From Hydractinia symbiolongicarpus (taxonomy: Eukaryota; Cnidaria; Hydrozoa; Anthoathecata; Hydractiniidae), in assembly GCF_029227915.1 (NCBI RefSeq), contig NC_079878.1, forward strand, positions 31,833,501 through 31,897,500: DNA of 64,000 nt, written 5' to 3'. Below the pieces are notes generated by a model that was given only the letters and a program-made list of their open reading frames with translations, was not told where the DNA came from and searched no databases. Positions 48,750-61,406 of the stretch are shown in pieces. The position numbers and the translations under genes are program-made. The first letter of the stretch is position 1. The number at the start of each line of letters is the position of its first letter.

Positions 48750-51700
48750 TATATTCAAAAGTATACAAAGAGAGTACCCAGGGTGTAAACTCATTTCCCG
48801 AACGATTTTTTAAATTATTTTTTCACCACTAAAACGCATGAGACTTGTAGTTTTCAAAAATGTTTTCATTTTTAATGAGACGCTGAATAAAAGAAGGTTA
48901 ATCGCCGGAAAACGAAAACCCGCGATTTCCCGTAAATCCCGGGCTTGGCCCGTATAGTCGAATGTATACAAAGAAAGTACCCTGTGAGTAAACTCATTTC
49001 CCGAACGATTTTTTAAATTATTTTTTCACCACTAAAACGCATGAGACTTGTAGTTTTCAAAAATGTTTTCATTTTTGATGAGACGCTTAATGAAAGAGGT
49101 TTAATCGCCGGAAAACGAAAACCCGCGATTTCCCGTAAATCCCGGGCTTGGCCCGTATAGTCGAATGTATACAAAGAAAGTACCCTGTGAGTAAACTCAT
49201 TTCCAGAACGATTTTTTTTAATTATTTTTTCACCACTAAAACGCACAAGACTTGTAGTTTTTAAAAATGTTTTCATTTTTGATGAGACGCTGAATAAAAG
49301 AAGTTTAATCGCCGGCAAACAAAAACCCGCGATTTCCCGTAAATCCCGGCTTGGCCCGTATAGTCAAAAGTATACAAAGAAAGTACCCAGGGTGTAAACT
49401 CATTTCCCGAACGATTTTTTAAATTATTATTTCACCACTAACGCCCATGAGACTTGTAGTATTTAAAAATACTTTCATTTTTGATGAGACGCTGAATAAA
49501 AGAAGTTTAATCGCCGGCAAACAAAAACCCGCTACTTCCCGTAAATCCCGGACTCGGCCCGTATAGTCAAAAGTATACAAAGAAAGTACCCAGGGAGTAA
49601 ACTCATTTCCCGAACGATTATTTAAATTATTTTTTCACCACTAAAACGCATGAGACTTGTAGTTTTCAAAAATGTTTTCATTTTTGATGAAACGCTGAAT
49701 AAAAGAAGTTTAATCGCCGGCAAACGAAAACCTGCGATTTCCCGTAAATCCCGGACTCGGCCCGTATAGTCAAAAGTATACAAAGAGAGTACCCAGGGTG
49801 TAAACTCATTTCCAGAACGATTTTTTAAATTATTTTTTCACCACTAAAACGCATGAGACTTGTAGTTTTCAAAAATGTTTTCATTTTTGATGAGACGCTG
49901 AATAAAAGAAGTTTAATCGCCGGCAAACGAAAACCTGCGATTTCCCGTAAATCCCGGACTCGGCCCGTATATTCAAAAGTATACAAAGAGAGTACCCAGG
50001 GTGTAAACTCATTTCCCGAACGATTTTTTAAATTATTTTTTCACCACTAAAACGCATGAGACTTGTAGTTTTCAAAAATGTTTTCATTTTTGATGAGACG
50101 CTTAATGAAAGAGGTTTAATCGCCGGAAAACGAAAACCCGCGATTTCCCGTAAATCCCGGGCTTGGCCCGTATAGTCGAATGTATACAAAGAAAGTACCC
50201 TGTGAGTAAACTCATTTCCCGAACGATTTTTTAAATTACTTTTTCACCACTAAAACGCATGAGACTTGTAGTTTTCAAAAATGTTTTCATTTTTGATGAG
50301 ACGCTTAATGAAAGATTTTAATCGCCGGAAAACGAAAACCCGCGATTTCCCGTAAATCCCGGGCTTGGCCCGTATAGTCGAATGTATACAAAGAAAGTAC
50401 CCTGTGAGTAAACTCATTTCCAGAACGATTTTTTTTAATTATTTTTTCACCACTAAAACGCACAAGACTTGTAGTTTTTAAAAATGTTTTCATTTTTGAT
50501 GAGACGCTGAATAAAAGAAGTTTAATCGCCGGCAAACGAAAACCCGCGATTTCCCGTAAATCCCGGACTCGGCCCGTATAGTCAATAGTATACAAAGAAA
50601 GTACCCAGGGTGTAAACTCATTTCTCGAACGATTTTTTAAATTATTTTTTCACCACTAAAACGCATGAAACTTGTAGTTTTCAAAAATGTTTTCATTTTT
50701 GATGAGAGGCTGAATAAAAGAAGTTTAATCGCCGGCAAACAAAAACCCGCGATTTCCCGTAAATCCCGGGCTTGGCCCGTATAGTCAAAAGTATACAAAG
50801 AAAGTACCCAGGGAGTAAACTCATTTCCCGAACGATTTTTTAAATTACTTTTTCACCACTAAAACGCATGAGACTTGTAGTTTTTAAAAATGTTTTCATT
50901 TTTGATGAGACGCTGAATAAAAGAAGTTTAATCGCCGGAAAACGAAAACCTGCGATTTCCCGTAAATCCTGGACTCGGCCCGTATAGTCAAAAGTATACA
51001 AAGAAAGTACCCAGGGAGTAAACTCATTTCCCAAACGATTTTTTAAATTATTATTCCACCACATAAACGCATGAGACTTGTAGTTTTTAAAAATGTTTTC
51101 ATTTTTGATGAGACGCTGAATAAAAGAAGGTTAATCGCCGGCAAACGAAAACCCGCGATTTCTTGTAAATCCCGGACTCGGCCCGTATAGTTAAAAGTAT
51201 ACAAGGAAAGTACCCAGTGAGTAAACTCATTTCCCGAACGAATTTTTAAATTATTTTTTCACCACTAAAACGTATGAGACTTGTAGTTTTCAGAAATGTT
51301 TTCATTTTTGATGAGACGCTTAATGAAAGTGGTTTAATCGCCGGCAAACGAAAACCGGCGATTTCCCGTAAATCCCGGGCTTGGCCCGTATAGTCAAATG
51401 TATACAAAGAAAGTACCCTTTGAGAAAACTCATTTCCAAAAACGATTTTTTCAATTAACTTTTCACCACTAAAACGCTTGAGACTTGTAGTTTTCAAAAA
51501 TGTTTTCATTTTTGATGAGACGCTAAATAAAAGAAGTTTAATCGCCGGCAAACAAAAACCCGCGACTTCCCGTAAATCCCGGACTCGGCCCGTATAGTCA
51601 AAAGTATACAAAGAAAGTACCCAGGGAGTAAACTCATTTCCCGAACGATTTTTTAAGTTATTTTTTCACCACTAAAACGCATGAGACTTGTAGTTTTCAA

Positions 51701-54700
51701 AAATGTTTTCATTTTTGATGAGACGCTGAATAAAAGAAGTTTAATCGCCGGAAAACGAAAACCTGCGATTTCCCGTAAATCCCGGACTCGGCCCGTATAG
51801 TCAAAAGTATACAAAGAGAGTACCCAGGGTGTAAACTCATTTCCCGAACGATTTTTTAAATTATTTTTTCACCACTAAAACGCATGAGACTTGTAGTTTT
51901 CAAAAATGTTTTCATTTTTGATGAGACGCTTAATGAAAGAGGTTTAATCGCCGGAGAACGAAAACCCGCGATTTCCTGTAAATCCCGGGCTTGGCCCGTA
52001 TAGTCGAATGTATACAAAGAAAGTACCCTGTGAGTAAACTCATTTCCAATACGATTTTTTTTAATTATTTTTTCACCACTAAAACGCATGAGACTTGTAG
52101 TTTTCAAAAATGTTTTCATTTTTGATGAGACGCTAAATAAAAGAAGTTTAATCGCCTGCAAACAAAAACCCGCGATTTCCCGTAAATCCCGGCTTGGCCC
52201 GTATAGTCAAAAGTATACAAAGAAAGTACCCAGGGTGTAAACTCATTTCCCGAACGATTTTTTAAATTATTATTTCACCACTAAAGCCCATGAGACTTGT
52301 AGTATTTAAAAATACTTTCATTTTTGATGAGACGCTGAATAAAAGAAGTTTAATCGCCGGCAAACAAAAACCCGCGACTTCCCGTAAATCCCGGACTCGG
52401 CCCGTATAGTCAAAAGTATACAAAGAAAGTACCCAGGGAGTAAACTCATTTCCCGAACGATTTTTTAAATTATTTTTTCACCACTAAAACGCATGAGACT
52501 TGTAGTTTTCAAAAATGTTTTCATTTTTGATGAAACGCTGAATAAAAGAAGTTTAATCGCCGGCAAACGAAAACCTGCGATTTCCCGTAAATCCCGGACT
52601 CGGCCCGTATAGTCAAAAGTATACAAAGAGAGTACCCAGGGTGTAAACTCATTTCCAGAACGATTTTTTAAATTATTTTTTCACCACTAAAACGCATGAG
52701 ACTTGTAGTTTTCAACAATGTTTTCATTTTTGATGAGACGCTGAATAAAAGAAGTTTAATCGCCGGCAAACGAAAACCTGCGATTTCCCGTAAATCCCGG
52801 CCTCGGCCCGTATATTCAAAAGTATACAAAGAGAGTACCCAGGGTGTAAACTCATTTCCCGAACGATTTTTTAAATTATTTTTTCACCACTAAAACGCAT
52901 GAGACTTGTAGTTTTCAAAAATGTTTTCATTTTTGATGAGACGCTTAATGAAAGAGGTTTAATCGCCGGAAAACGAAAACCCGCGATTTCCCGTAAATCC
53001 CGGGCTTGGCCCGTATAGTCGAATGTATACAAAGAAAGTACCCTGTGAGTAAACTCATTTCCCGAACGATTTTTTAAATTATTTTTTCACCACTAAAACG
53101 CATGAGACTTGTAGTTTTCAAAAATGTTTTCATTTTTGATGAGACGCTTAATGAAAGAGGTTTAATCGCCGGAAAACGAAAACCCGCGATTTCCCGTAAA
53201 TCCCGGGCTTGGCCCGTATAGTCGAATGTATACAAAGAAAGTACCCTGTGAGTAAACTCATTTCCAGAACGATTTTTTTTAATTATTTTTTCACCACTAA
53301 AACGCACAAGACTTGTAGTTTTTAAAAATGTTTTCATTTTTGATGAGACGCTGAATAAAAGAAGTTTAATCGCCGGCAAACGAAAACCCGCGATTTCCCG
53401 TAAATCCCGGCTTGGCCCGTATAGTCAAAAGTATACAAAGAAAGTACCCAGGGTGTAAACTCATTTCTCGAACGATTTTTTAAATTATTATTTCACCACT
53501 AACGCCCATGAGACTTGTAGTATTTAAAAATACTTTCATTTTTGATGAGACGCTGAATAAAAGAAGTTTAATCGCCGGCAAACAAAAACCCGCGACTTCC
53601 CGTAAATCCCGGACTCGGCCCGTATAGTCAAAAGTATACAAAGAAAGTACCCAGGGAGTAAACTCATTTCCCGAACGATTATTTAAATTATTTTTTCACC
53701 ACTAAAACGCATGAGACTTGTAGTTTTCAAAAATGTTTTCATTTTTGATGAAACGCTGAATAAAAGAAGATTAATCGCCGGCAAACGAAAACCTGCGATT
53801 TCCCGTAAATCCCGGACTCGGCCCGTATAGTCAAAAGTATACAAAGAGAGTACCCAGGGTGTAAACTCATTTCCCGAACGATTTTTTAAATTCATTTCCA
53901 AACTCATTTCCAAAACGATTTTTTCAATTAACTTTTCACCACTAAAACGCTTGAGACTTGTAGTTTTCAAAAATGTTTTCATTTTTGATGAGACGCTAAA
54001 TAAAAGAAGTTTAATCGCCGGCAAACAAAAACCCGCGACTTCCCGTAAATCCCGGACTCGGCCCGTATAGTCAAAAGTGTACAATGAAAGTACCCAGGGA
54101 GTAAACTCATTTCCCGAACGATTTTTTAAGTTATTTTTTCACCACAAAAACGCATGAGACTTGTAGTTTTCAAAAATGTTTTCATTTTTGATGAGACGCT
54201 GAATAAAAGAAGTTTAATCGCCGGCAAACGAAAACCTGCGATTTCCCGTAAATCCCGGACTCTGCCCGTATAGTCAAAAGTATACAAAGAGAGTACCCAG
54301 GGTGTAAACTCATTTCCCGAACGATTTTTTAAATTATTTTTTCACCACTAAAACGCATGAGACTTGTAGTTTTCAAAAATGTTTTCATTTTTGATGAGAC
54401 GCTTAATGAAAGAGGTTTAATCGCCGGAAAACGAAAACCCGCGATTTCCCGTAAATCCCGGGCTTGGCCCGTATAGTCGAATGTATACAAAGAAAGTACC
54501 CAGGGTGTAAACTCATTTCCCGAACGATTTTTTAAATTATTGTTTCACCACTAAAGCCCATGAGACTTGTAGTATTTAAAAATACTTTCATTTTTGATGA
54601 GACGCTGAATAAAAGAAGTTTAATCGCCGGCAAACAAAAACCCGCGACTTCCCGTAAATCCCGGACTCGGCCCGCATAGTCAAAAGTATACAAAGAAAGT

Positions 54701-54913
54701 ACCCAGGGAGTAAACTCATTTCCCGAACGATTTTTTAAATTATTTTTTCACCACTAAAACGCATGAGACTTGTAGTTTTCAAAAATGTTTTCATTTTTGA
54801 TGAAACGCTGAATAAAAGAAGTATAATCGCCGGCAAACGAAAACCTACGATTTCCCGTAAATCCCGGACTCGGCCCGTGTAGTCAAAAGTATACAAAGAG
54901 AGTACCCAGGGTG

Positions 54914-55928
54914 TAAACTCATTTCCCGAACGATTTTTTAAATTATTTTTTCACCACTAAAACGCATGAGACTTGTAGTTTTCAAAAATGTTTTCATTTT
55001 TGATGAGACGCTGAATAAAAGAAGTTTAATCGCCGGCAAACGAAAACCTGCGATTTCCCGTAAATCCCGGACTCGGCCCGTATATTCAAAAGTATACAAA
55101 GAGAGTACCCAGGGTGTAAACTCATTTCCCGAACGATTTTTTAAATTATTTTTTCACCACTAAAACGCATGAGACTTGTAGTTTTCAAAAATGTTTTCAT
55201 TTTTAATGAGACGCTGAATAAAAGAAGGTTAATCGCCGGAAAACGAAAACCCGCGATTTCCCGTAAATCCCGGGCTTGGCCCGTATAGTCGAATGTATAC
55301 AAAGAAAGTACCCTGTGAGTAAACTCATTTCCCGAACGATTTTTTAAATTATTTTTTCACCACTAAAACGCATGAGACTTGTAGTTTTCAAAAATGTTTT
55401 CATTTTTGATGAGACGCTTAATGAAAGAGGTTTAATCGCCGGAAAACGAAAACCCGCGATTTCCCGTAAATCCCGGGCTTGGCCCGTATAGTCGAATGTA
55501 TACAAAGAAAGTACCCTGTGAGTAAACTCATTTCCAGAACGATTTTTTTTAATTATTTTTTCACCACTAAAACGCACAAGACTTGTAGTTTTTAAAAATG
55601 TTTTCATTTTTGATGAGACGCTGAATAAAAGAAGTTTAATCGCCGGCAAACAAAAACCCGCGATTTCCCGTAAATCCCGGCTTGGCCCGTATAGTCAAAA
55701 GTATACAAAGAAAGTACCCAGGGTGTAAACTCATTTCCCGAACGATTTTTTAAATTATTATTTCACCACTAACGCCCATGAGACTTGTAGTATTTAAAAA
55801 TTTTTTCATTTTTGATGAGACGCTGAATAAAAGAAGTTTAATCGCCGGCAAACAAAAACCCGCTACTTCCCGTAAATCCCGGACTCGGCCCGTATAGTCA
55901 AAATAATACAAAGAAAGTACCCAGGGAG
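54914..55928. repeat. 6330-bp HOR duplication, truncated copy 3
   Basis: Five monomers match the starts of copies 1 and 2 at offsets of 12661 and 6331 bp. Near 55790 the alternative dyad is decayed to a run reading aaaaattttttc, and near 55903 gtatac has become ataatac. Beyond 55929 the sequence passes into the V units, whose first monomer is itself homologous to 49598 in copy 2. Confidence 0.85.
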
Positions 55929-57145
55929 TAAACTCATTTCCCGAACGATTATTTAAATTATTTTTTCACCACTAAAACGCATGAGACTTGTAGTTTTCAA
56001 AAATGTTTTCATTTTTGATGAAACGCTGAATAAAAGAAGTTTAATCGCCGGCAAACGAAAACCTGCGATTTCCCGTAAATCCCGGACTCGGCCCGTATAG
56101 TCAAAAGTATACAAAGAGAGTACCCAGGGTGTAAACTCATTTCCCGAACGATTTTTTAAATTATTTTTTCACCACTAAAACGCATGAGACTTGTAGCTTT
56201 CAAAAATGTTTTCATTTTTGATGAGACGCTGAATAAAAGAAGTTTAATCGCCTGCAAACAAAACCCCGCGATTTCCCGTAAATCCCGGGCTTGGCCCGTA
56301 TAGTCAAAAGTATACAAAGAAAGTACCCAGGGAGTAAACTCATTTCCCGAACGATTTTTTAAATTACTTTTTCACCACTAAAACGCATGAGACTTGTAGT
56401 TTTTAAAAATGTTTTCATTTTTGATGAGACGCTGAATAAAAGAAGTTTAATCGCCGGCAAACGAAAACCTGTGATTTCCCGTAAATCCTGGACTCGGTCC
56501 GTATAGTCAAAAGTATACAAAGAAAGTACCCAGGGAGTAAACTCATTTCCCAAACGATTTTTTAAATTATCATTTCACCACTAAAACGCATGAGACTTGT
56601 AGTATTCAAGAATGTTTTCATTTTTGATGAGACGCTGAATAAAAGCAGTTTAATCGCCGGCAAACGAAAACCTGCGATTTCCCGTAAATCCCGGACTCGG
56701 CCCGTATAGTCAAAAGTATACAAAGAAAGTACCCAGGGAGTAAACTCATTTCCAGAACGATTTTTTAAATTATTTTTTCACCACTAAAACGCATAAGACT
56801 TGTAGTTTTTAAAAATGTTTTCATTTTTGATGAGACGCTGAATAAAAGAAGTTTAATCGCCGGCAAACGAAAACCCGCGATTTCCCGTAAATCCCGGGCT
56901 TGGCCCGTATAGTCAAAAGTATACAAAGAAAGTACCCAGGGAGTAAACTCATTTCCCGAACGATTTTTTAAATTACTTTTCACCACTAAAACGCATGAGA
57001 CTTGTAGTTTTTAAAAATGTTTTCATTTTTGATGAGACGCTGAATAAAAGAAGGTTAATCGCCGGCAAACAAAAACCCGCTACTTTCCGTAAATCCCGGA
57101 CTCGGCCCGTATAGTCAAAAGTATACAAAGAAAGTACCCAGGGAG
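55929..57145. repeat. V-family HOR unit 1 (6 monomers, 1217 bp)
   Basis: The monomer order is cgattattt with gatgaaacg; tagctttc with cgcctgcaaac and aaccccgcg; attactttttc with cctgtgatt and ctcggtccg; attatcatttc with tagtattcaagaatg and aaaagcagttt; ccagaacg with cataagac; and a 202-bp copy with attacttttc and cgctactttcc. Confidence 0.88.
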
Positions 57146-58566
57146 TAAACTCATTTCCCGAACGATTATTTAAATTATTTTTTCACCACTAAAACGCATG
57201 AGACTTGTAGTTTTCAAAAATGTTTTCATTTTTGATGAAACGCTGAATAAAAGAAGTTTAATCGCCGGCAAACGAAAACCTGCGATTTCCCGTAAATCCC
57301 GGACTCGGCCCGTATAGTCAAAAGTATACAAAGAGAGTACCCAGGGTGTAAACTCATTTCCCGAACGATTTTTTAAATTATTTTTTCACCACTAAAACGC
57401 ATGAGACTTGTAGCTTTCAAAAATGTTTTCATTTTTGATGAGACGCTGAATAAAAGAAGTTTAATCGCCTGCAAACAAAACCCCGCGATTTCCCGTAAAT
57501 CCCGGGCTTGGCCCGTATAGTGAAAAGTATACAAAGAAAGTACCCAGGGAGTAAACTCTTTTCCCGAACGATTTTTTAAATTACTTTTTCACCACTAAAA
57601 CGCATGAGACTTGTAGTTTTTAAAAATGTTTTCATTTTTGATGAGACGCTGAATAAAAGAAGTTTAATCGCCGGCAAACGAAAACCTGTGATTTCCCGTA
57701 AATCCTGGACTCGGTCCGTATAGTCAAAAGTATACAAAGAAAGTACCCAGGGAGTAAACTCATTTCCCAAACGATTTTTTAAATTATCATTTCACCACTA
57801 AAACGCATGAGACTTGTAGTATTCAAGAATGTTTTCATTTTTGATGAGACGCTGAATAAAAGCAGTTTAATCGCCGGCAAACGAAAACCTGCGATTTCCC
57901 GTAAATCCCGGACTCGGCCCGTATAGTCAAAAGTATACAAAGAAAGTACCCAGGGAGTAAACTCATTTCCAGAACGATTTTTTAAATTATTTTTTCACCA
58001 CTAAAACGCATAAGACTTGTAGTTTTTAAAAATGTTTTCATTTTTGATGAGACGCTGAATAAAAGAAGTTTAATCGCCGGCAAACGAAAACCCGCGATTT
58101 CCCGTAAATCCCGGGCTTGGCCCGTATAGTCGAATGTATACAAAGAAAGTACCCTGTGAGTAAACTCATTTCCAGAACGATTTTTTTTAATTATTTTTTC
58201 ACCACTAAAACGCACAAGACTTGTAGTTTTTAAAAATGTTTTCATTTTTGATGAGACGCTGAATAAAAGAAGTTTAATCGCCGGCAAACAAAAACCCGCG
58301 ATTTCCCGTAAATCCCGGCTTGGCCCGTATAGTCAAAAGTATACAAAGAAAGTACCCAGGGTGTAAACTCATTTCCCGAACGATTTTTTAAATTATTATT
58401 TCACCACTAACGCCCATGAGACTTGTAGTATTTAAAAATACTTTCATTTTTGATGAGACGCTGAACAAAAGAAGTTTAATCGCCGGCAAACAAAAACCCG
58501 CTACTTCCCGTAAATCCCGGACTCGGCCCGTATAGTCAAAAGTATACAAAGAAAGTACCCAGGGAG
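57146..58566. repeat. V-family HOR unit 2, expanded (7 monomers, 1421 bp)
   Basis: The first four monomers follow the V order. The fifth starts as the cataagac type but ends in gtcgaatg and ccctgtgag. The next two (cacaagac; aacgccc with the alternative dyad) match 55.52-55.93 kb, so the normal sixth V monomer is replaced by two from the neighbouring E family. Confidence 0.87.
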
Positions 58567-59783
58567 TAAACTCATTTCCCGAACGATTATTTAAATTATT
58601 TTTTCACCACTAAAACGCATGAGACTTGTAGTTTTCAAAAATGTTTTCATTTTTGATGAAACGCTGAATAAAAGAAGTTTAATCGCCGGCAAACGAAAAC
58701 CTGCGATTTCCCGTAAATCCCGGACTCGGCCCGTATAGTCAAAAGTATACAAAGAGAGTACCCAGGGTGTAAACTCATTTCCCGAACGATTTTTTAAATT
58801 ATTTTTTCACCACTAAAACGCATGAGACTTGTAGCTTTCAAAAATGTTTTCATTTTTGATGAGACGCTGAATAAAAGAAGTTTAATCGCCTGCAAACAAA
58901 ACCCCGCGATTTCCCGTAAATCCCGGGCTTGGCCCGTATAGTCAAAAGTATACAAAGAAAGTACCCAGGGAGTAAACTCATTTCCCGAACGATTTTTTAA
59001 ATTACTTTTTCACCACTAAAACGCATGAGACTTGTAGTTTTTAAAAATGTTTTCATTTTTGATGAGACGCTGAATAAAAGAAGTTTAATCGCCGGCAAAC
59101 GAAAACCTGTGATTTCCCGTAAATCCTGGACTCGGTCCGTATAGTCAAAAGTATACAAAGAAAGTACCCAGGGAGTAAACTCATTTCCCAAACGATTTTT
59201 TAAATTATCATTTCACCACTAAAACGCATGAGACTTGTAGTATTCAAGAATGTTTTCATTTTTGATGAGACGCTGAATAAAAGCAGTTTAATCGCCGGCA
59301 AACGAAAACCTGCGATTTCCCGTAAATCCCGGACTCGGCCCGTATAGTCAAAAGTATACAAAGAAAGTACCCAGGGAGTAAACTCATTTCCAGAACGATT
59401 TTTTAAATTATTTTTTCACCACTAAAACGCATAAGACTTGTAGTTTTTAAAAATGTTTTCATTTTTGATGAGACGCTGAATAAAAGAAGTTTAATCGCCG
59501 GCAAACGAAAACCCGCGATTTCCCGTAAATCCCGGGCTTGGCCCGTATAGTCAAAAGTATACAAAGAAAGTACCCAGGGAGTAAACTCATTTCCCGAACG
59601 ATTTTTTAAATTACTTCTCACCACTAAAACGCATGAGACTTGTAGTTTTTAAAAATGTTTTCATTTTTGATGAGACGCTGAATAAAAGAAGGTTAATCGC
59701 CGGCAAACAAAAACCCGCTACTTTCCGTAAATCCCGGACTCGGCCCGTATAGTCAAAAGTATACAAAGAAAGTACCCAGGGAG
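58567..59783. repeat. V-family HOR unit 3 (6 monomers, 1217 bp)
   Basis: Same order and length as unit 1. Small differences include attacttctcacc near 59612, where unit 1 has attacttttcacc. Confidence 0.88.
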
Positions 59784-61000
59784 TAAACTCATTTCCCGAA
59801 CGATTATTTAAATTATTTTTTCACCACTAAAACGCATGAGACTTGTAGTTTTCAAAAATGTTTTCATTTTTGATGAAACGCTGAATAAAAGAAGTTTAAT
59901 CGCCGGCAAACGAAAACCTGCGATTTCCCGTAAATCCCGGACTCGGCCCGTATAGTCAAAAGTATACAAAGAGAGTACCCAGGGTGTAAACTCATTTCCC
60001 GAACGATTTTTTAAATTATTTTTTCACCACTAAAACGCATGAGACTTGTAGCTTTCAAAAATGTTTTCATTTTTGATGAGACGCTGAATAAAAGAAGTTT
60101 AATCGCCTGCAAACAAAACCCCGCGATTTCCCGTAAATCCCGGGCTTGGCCCGTATAGTGAAAAGTATACAAAGAAAGTACCCAGGGAGTAAACTCATTT
60201 CCCGAACGATTTTTTAAATTACTTTTTCACCACTAAAACGCATGAGACTTGTAGTTTTTAAAAATGTTTTCATTTTTGATGAGACGCTGAATAAAAGAAG
60301 TTTAATCGCCGGCAAACGAAAACCTGTGATTTCCCGTAAATCCTGGACTCGGTCCGTATAGTCAAAAGTATACAAAGAAAGTACCCAGGGAGTAAACTCA
60401 TTTCCCAAACGATTTTTTAAATTATCATTTCACCACTAAAACGCATGAGACTTGTAGTATTCAAGAATGTTTTCATTTTTGATGAGACGCTGAATAAAAG
60501 CAGTTTAATCGCCGGCAAACGAAAACCTGCGATTTCCCGTAAATCCCGGACTCGGCCCGTATAGTCAAAAGTATACAAAGAAAGTACCCAGGGAGTAAAC
60601 TCATTTCCAGAACGATTTTTTAAATTATTTTTTCACCACTAAAACGCATAAGACTTGTAGTTTTTAAAAATGTTTTCATTTTTGATGAGACGCTGAATAA
60701 AAGAAGTTTAATCGCCGGCAAACGAAAACCCGCGATTTCCCGTAAATCCCGGGCTTGGCCCGTATAGTCAAAAGTATACAAAGAAAGTACCCAGGGAGTA
60801 AACTCATTTCCCGAACGATTTTTTAAATTACTTTTCACCACTAAAACGCATGAGACTTGTAGTTTTTAAAAATGTTTTCATTTTTGATGAGACGCTGAAT
60901 AAAAGAAGGTTAATCGCCGGCAAACAAAAACCCGCGATTTCCCGTAAATCCCGGACTCGGCCCGTATAGTTAAAAGTATACAAGGAAAGTACCCAGTAAG
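59784..61000. repeat. V-family HOR unit 4 (6 monomers, 1217 bp)
   Basis: Same order as units 1 and 3. The last monomer ends differently, with cccgcgatttcc, a gttaaaag right end and cagtaag, marking the boundary with the next block. Near 60158 it shares tagtgaaaag with unit 2 (57519). Confidence 0.85.
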
Positions 61001-61406
61001 TAAACTCATTTCCCGAACGATTTTTTAAATTATTTTTTCACCACTAAAACGTATGAGACTTGTAGTTTTTAAAAATGTTTTCATTTTTGATGAGACGCTG
61101 AATAAAAGAAGTTTAATCGCCGGCAAACGAAAACCTGCGATTTCCCGTAAATCCCGGATTCGGCCCGTATAGTCAAAAGTATACAAAGAAAGTACCCAGG
61201 GAGTAAACTCATTTCCCAAACGATTTATTAAATTATTATTTCACTACTAAAGCCCATGAGACTTGTAGTTTTTAAAAATGTTTTCATTTTTGATGAGACG
61301 CTGAATAAAAGAAGTTTAATCGCCGGCAAACGAAAACCCGCAATTTCCCGCAAATCCCGGTCTCGGCCCGTATAGTCAAAAGTATACAAGGAAAGTACCC
61401 AGTGAG
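61001..61406. repeat. Transition monomers between V and W blocks
   Basis: Two monomers. The first has acgtatg and ggattcgg. The second has cgatttattaaatt, cactactaaagccc and tctcggcc. The right half of the second is homologous to the right half of 62827-63029, where the 1623-bp duplication begins. Confidence 0.7.

Larger units (their letters stand above)
48583..48785. repeat. Reference monomer (203 bp)
   Basis: This copy lies close to the majority sequence by eye; the clearest deviation is tatattc for the usual tatagtc near its position 170. By hand count it has 41 C, 35 G and 12 CpG, so GC is 37%. Positions 20-40 are T6/A3/T6-rich. Positions 69-90 hold a dyad. Positions 118-167 hold a GC-rich core with a GCCGGC palindrome and seven CpGs. 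A GTATAC palindrome lies at 179-184. The choice of monomer start (taaactc) is a convention, since the array has no natural phase. Confidence 0.9.
48583..54913. repeat. 6330-bp HOR duplication, copy 2
   Basis: It matches copy 1 from its start to about 54340. Its last three monomers (54305-54913) instead resemble 41.64-42.25 kb, just upstream of copy 1: attgtttcacc, gcccgcatag, agtataatcg and cctacg all recur at an offset of 12661 bp. It holds the E anchor at 51019 and the third 240-bp monomer at 53862. Confidence 0.9.

Noticed and set aside
48583-48785. CENP-B box
   Set aside because: The best candidates, on the minus strand around gttcgggaaatgag and ttttcgtttgccggcg, match only part of the core pattern TTCG-N4-A-N2-CGGG.
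1377-55163. Recurring plus-strand open frames of 65-71 codons (for example containing RLVVFKNVFIFDET)
   Set aside because: They lie opposite the minus-strand frames in the same monomers and are lost or kept by single indels. They follow the repeat, not a gene.
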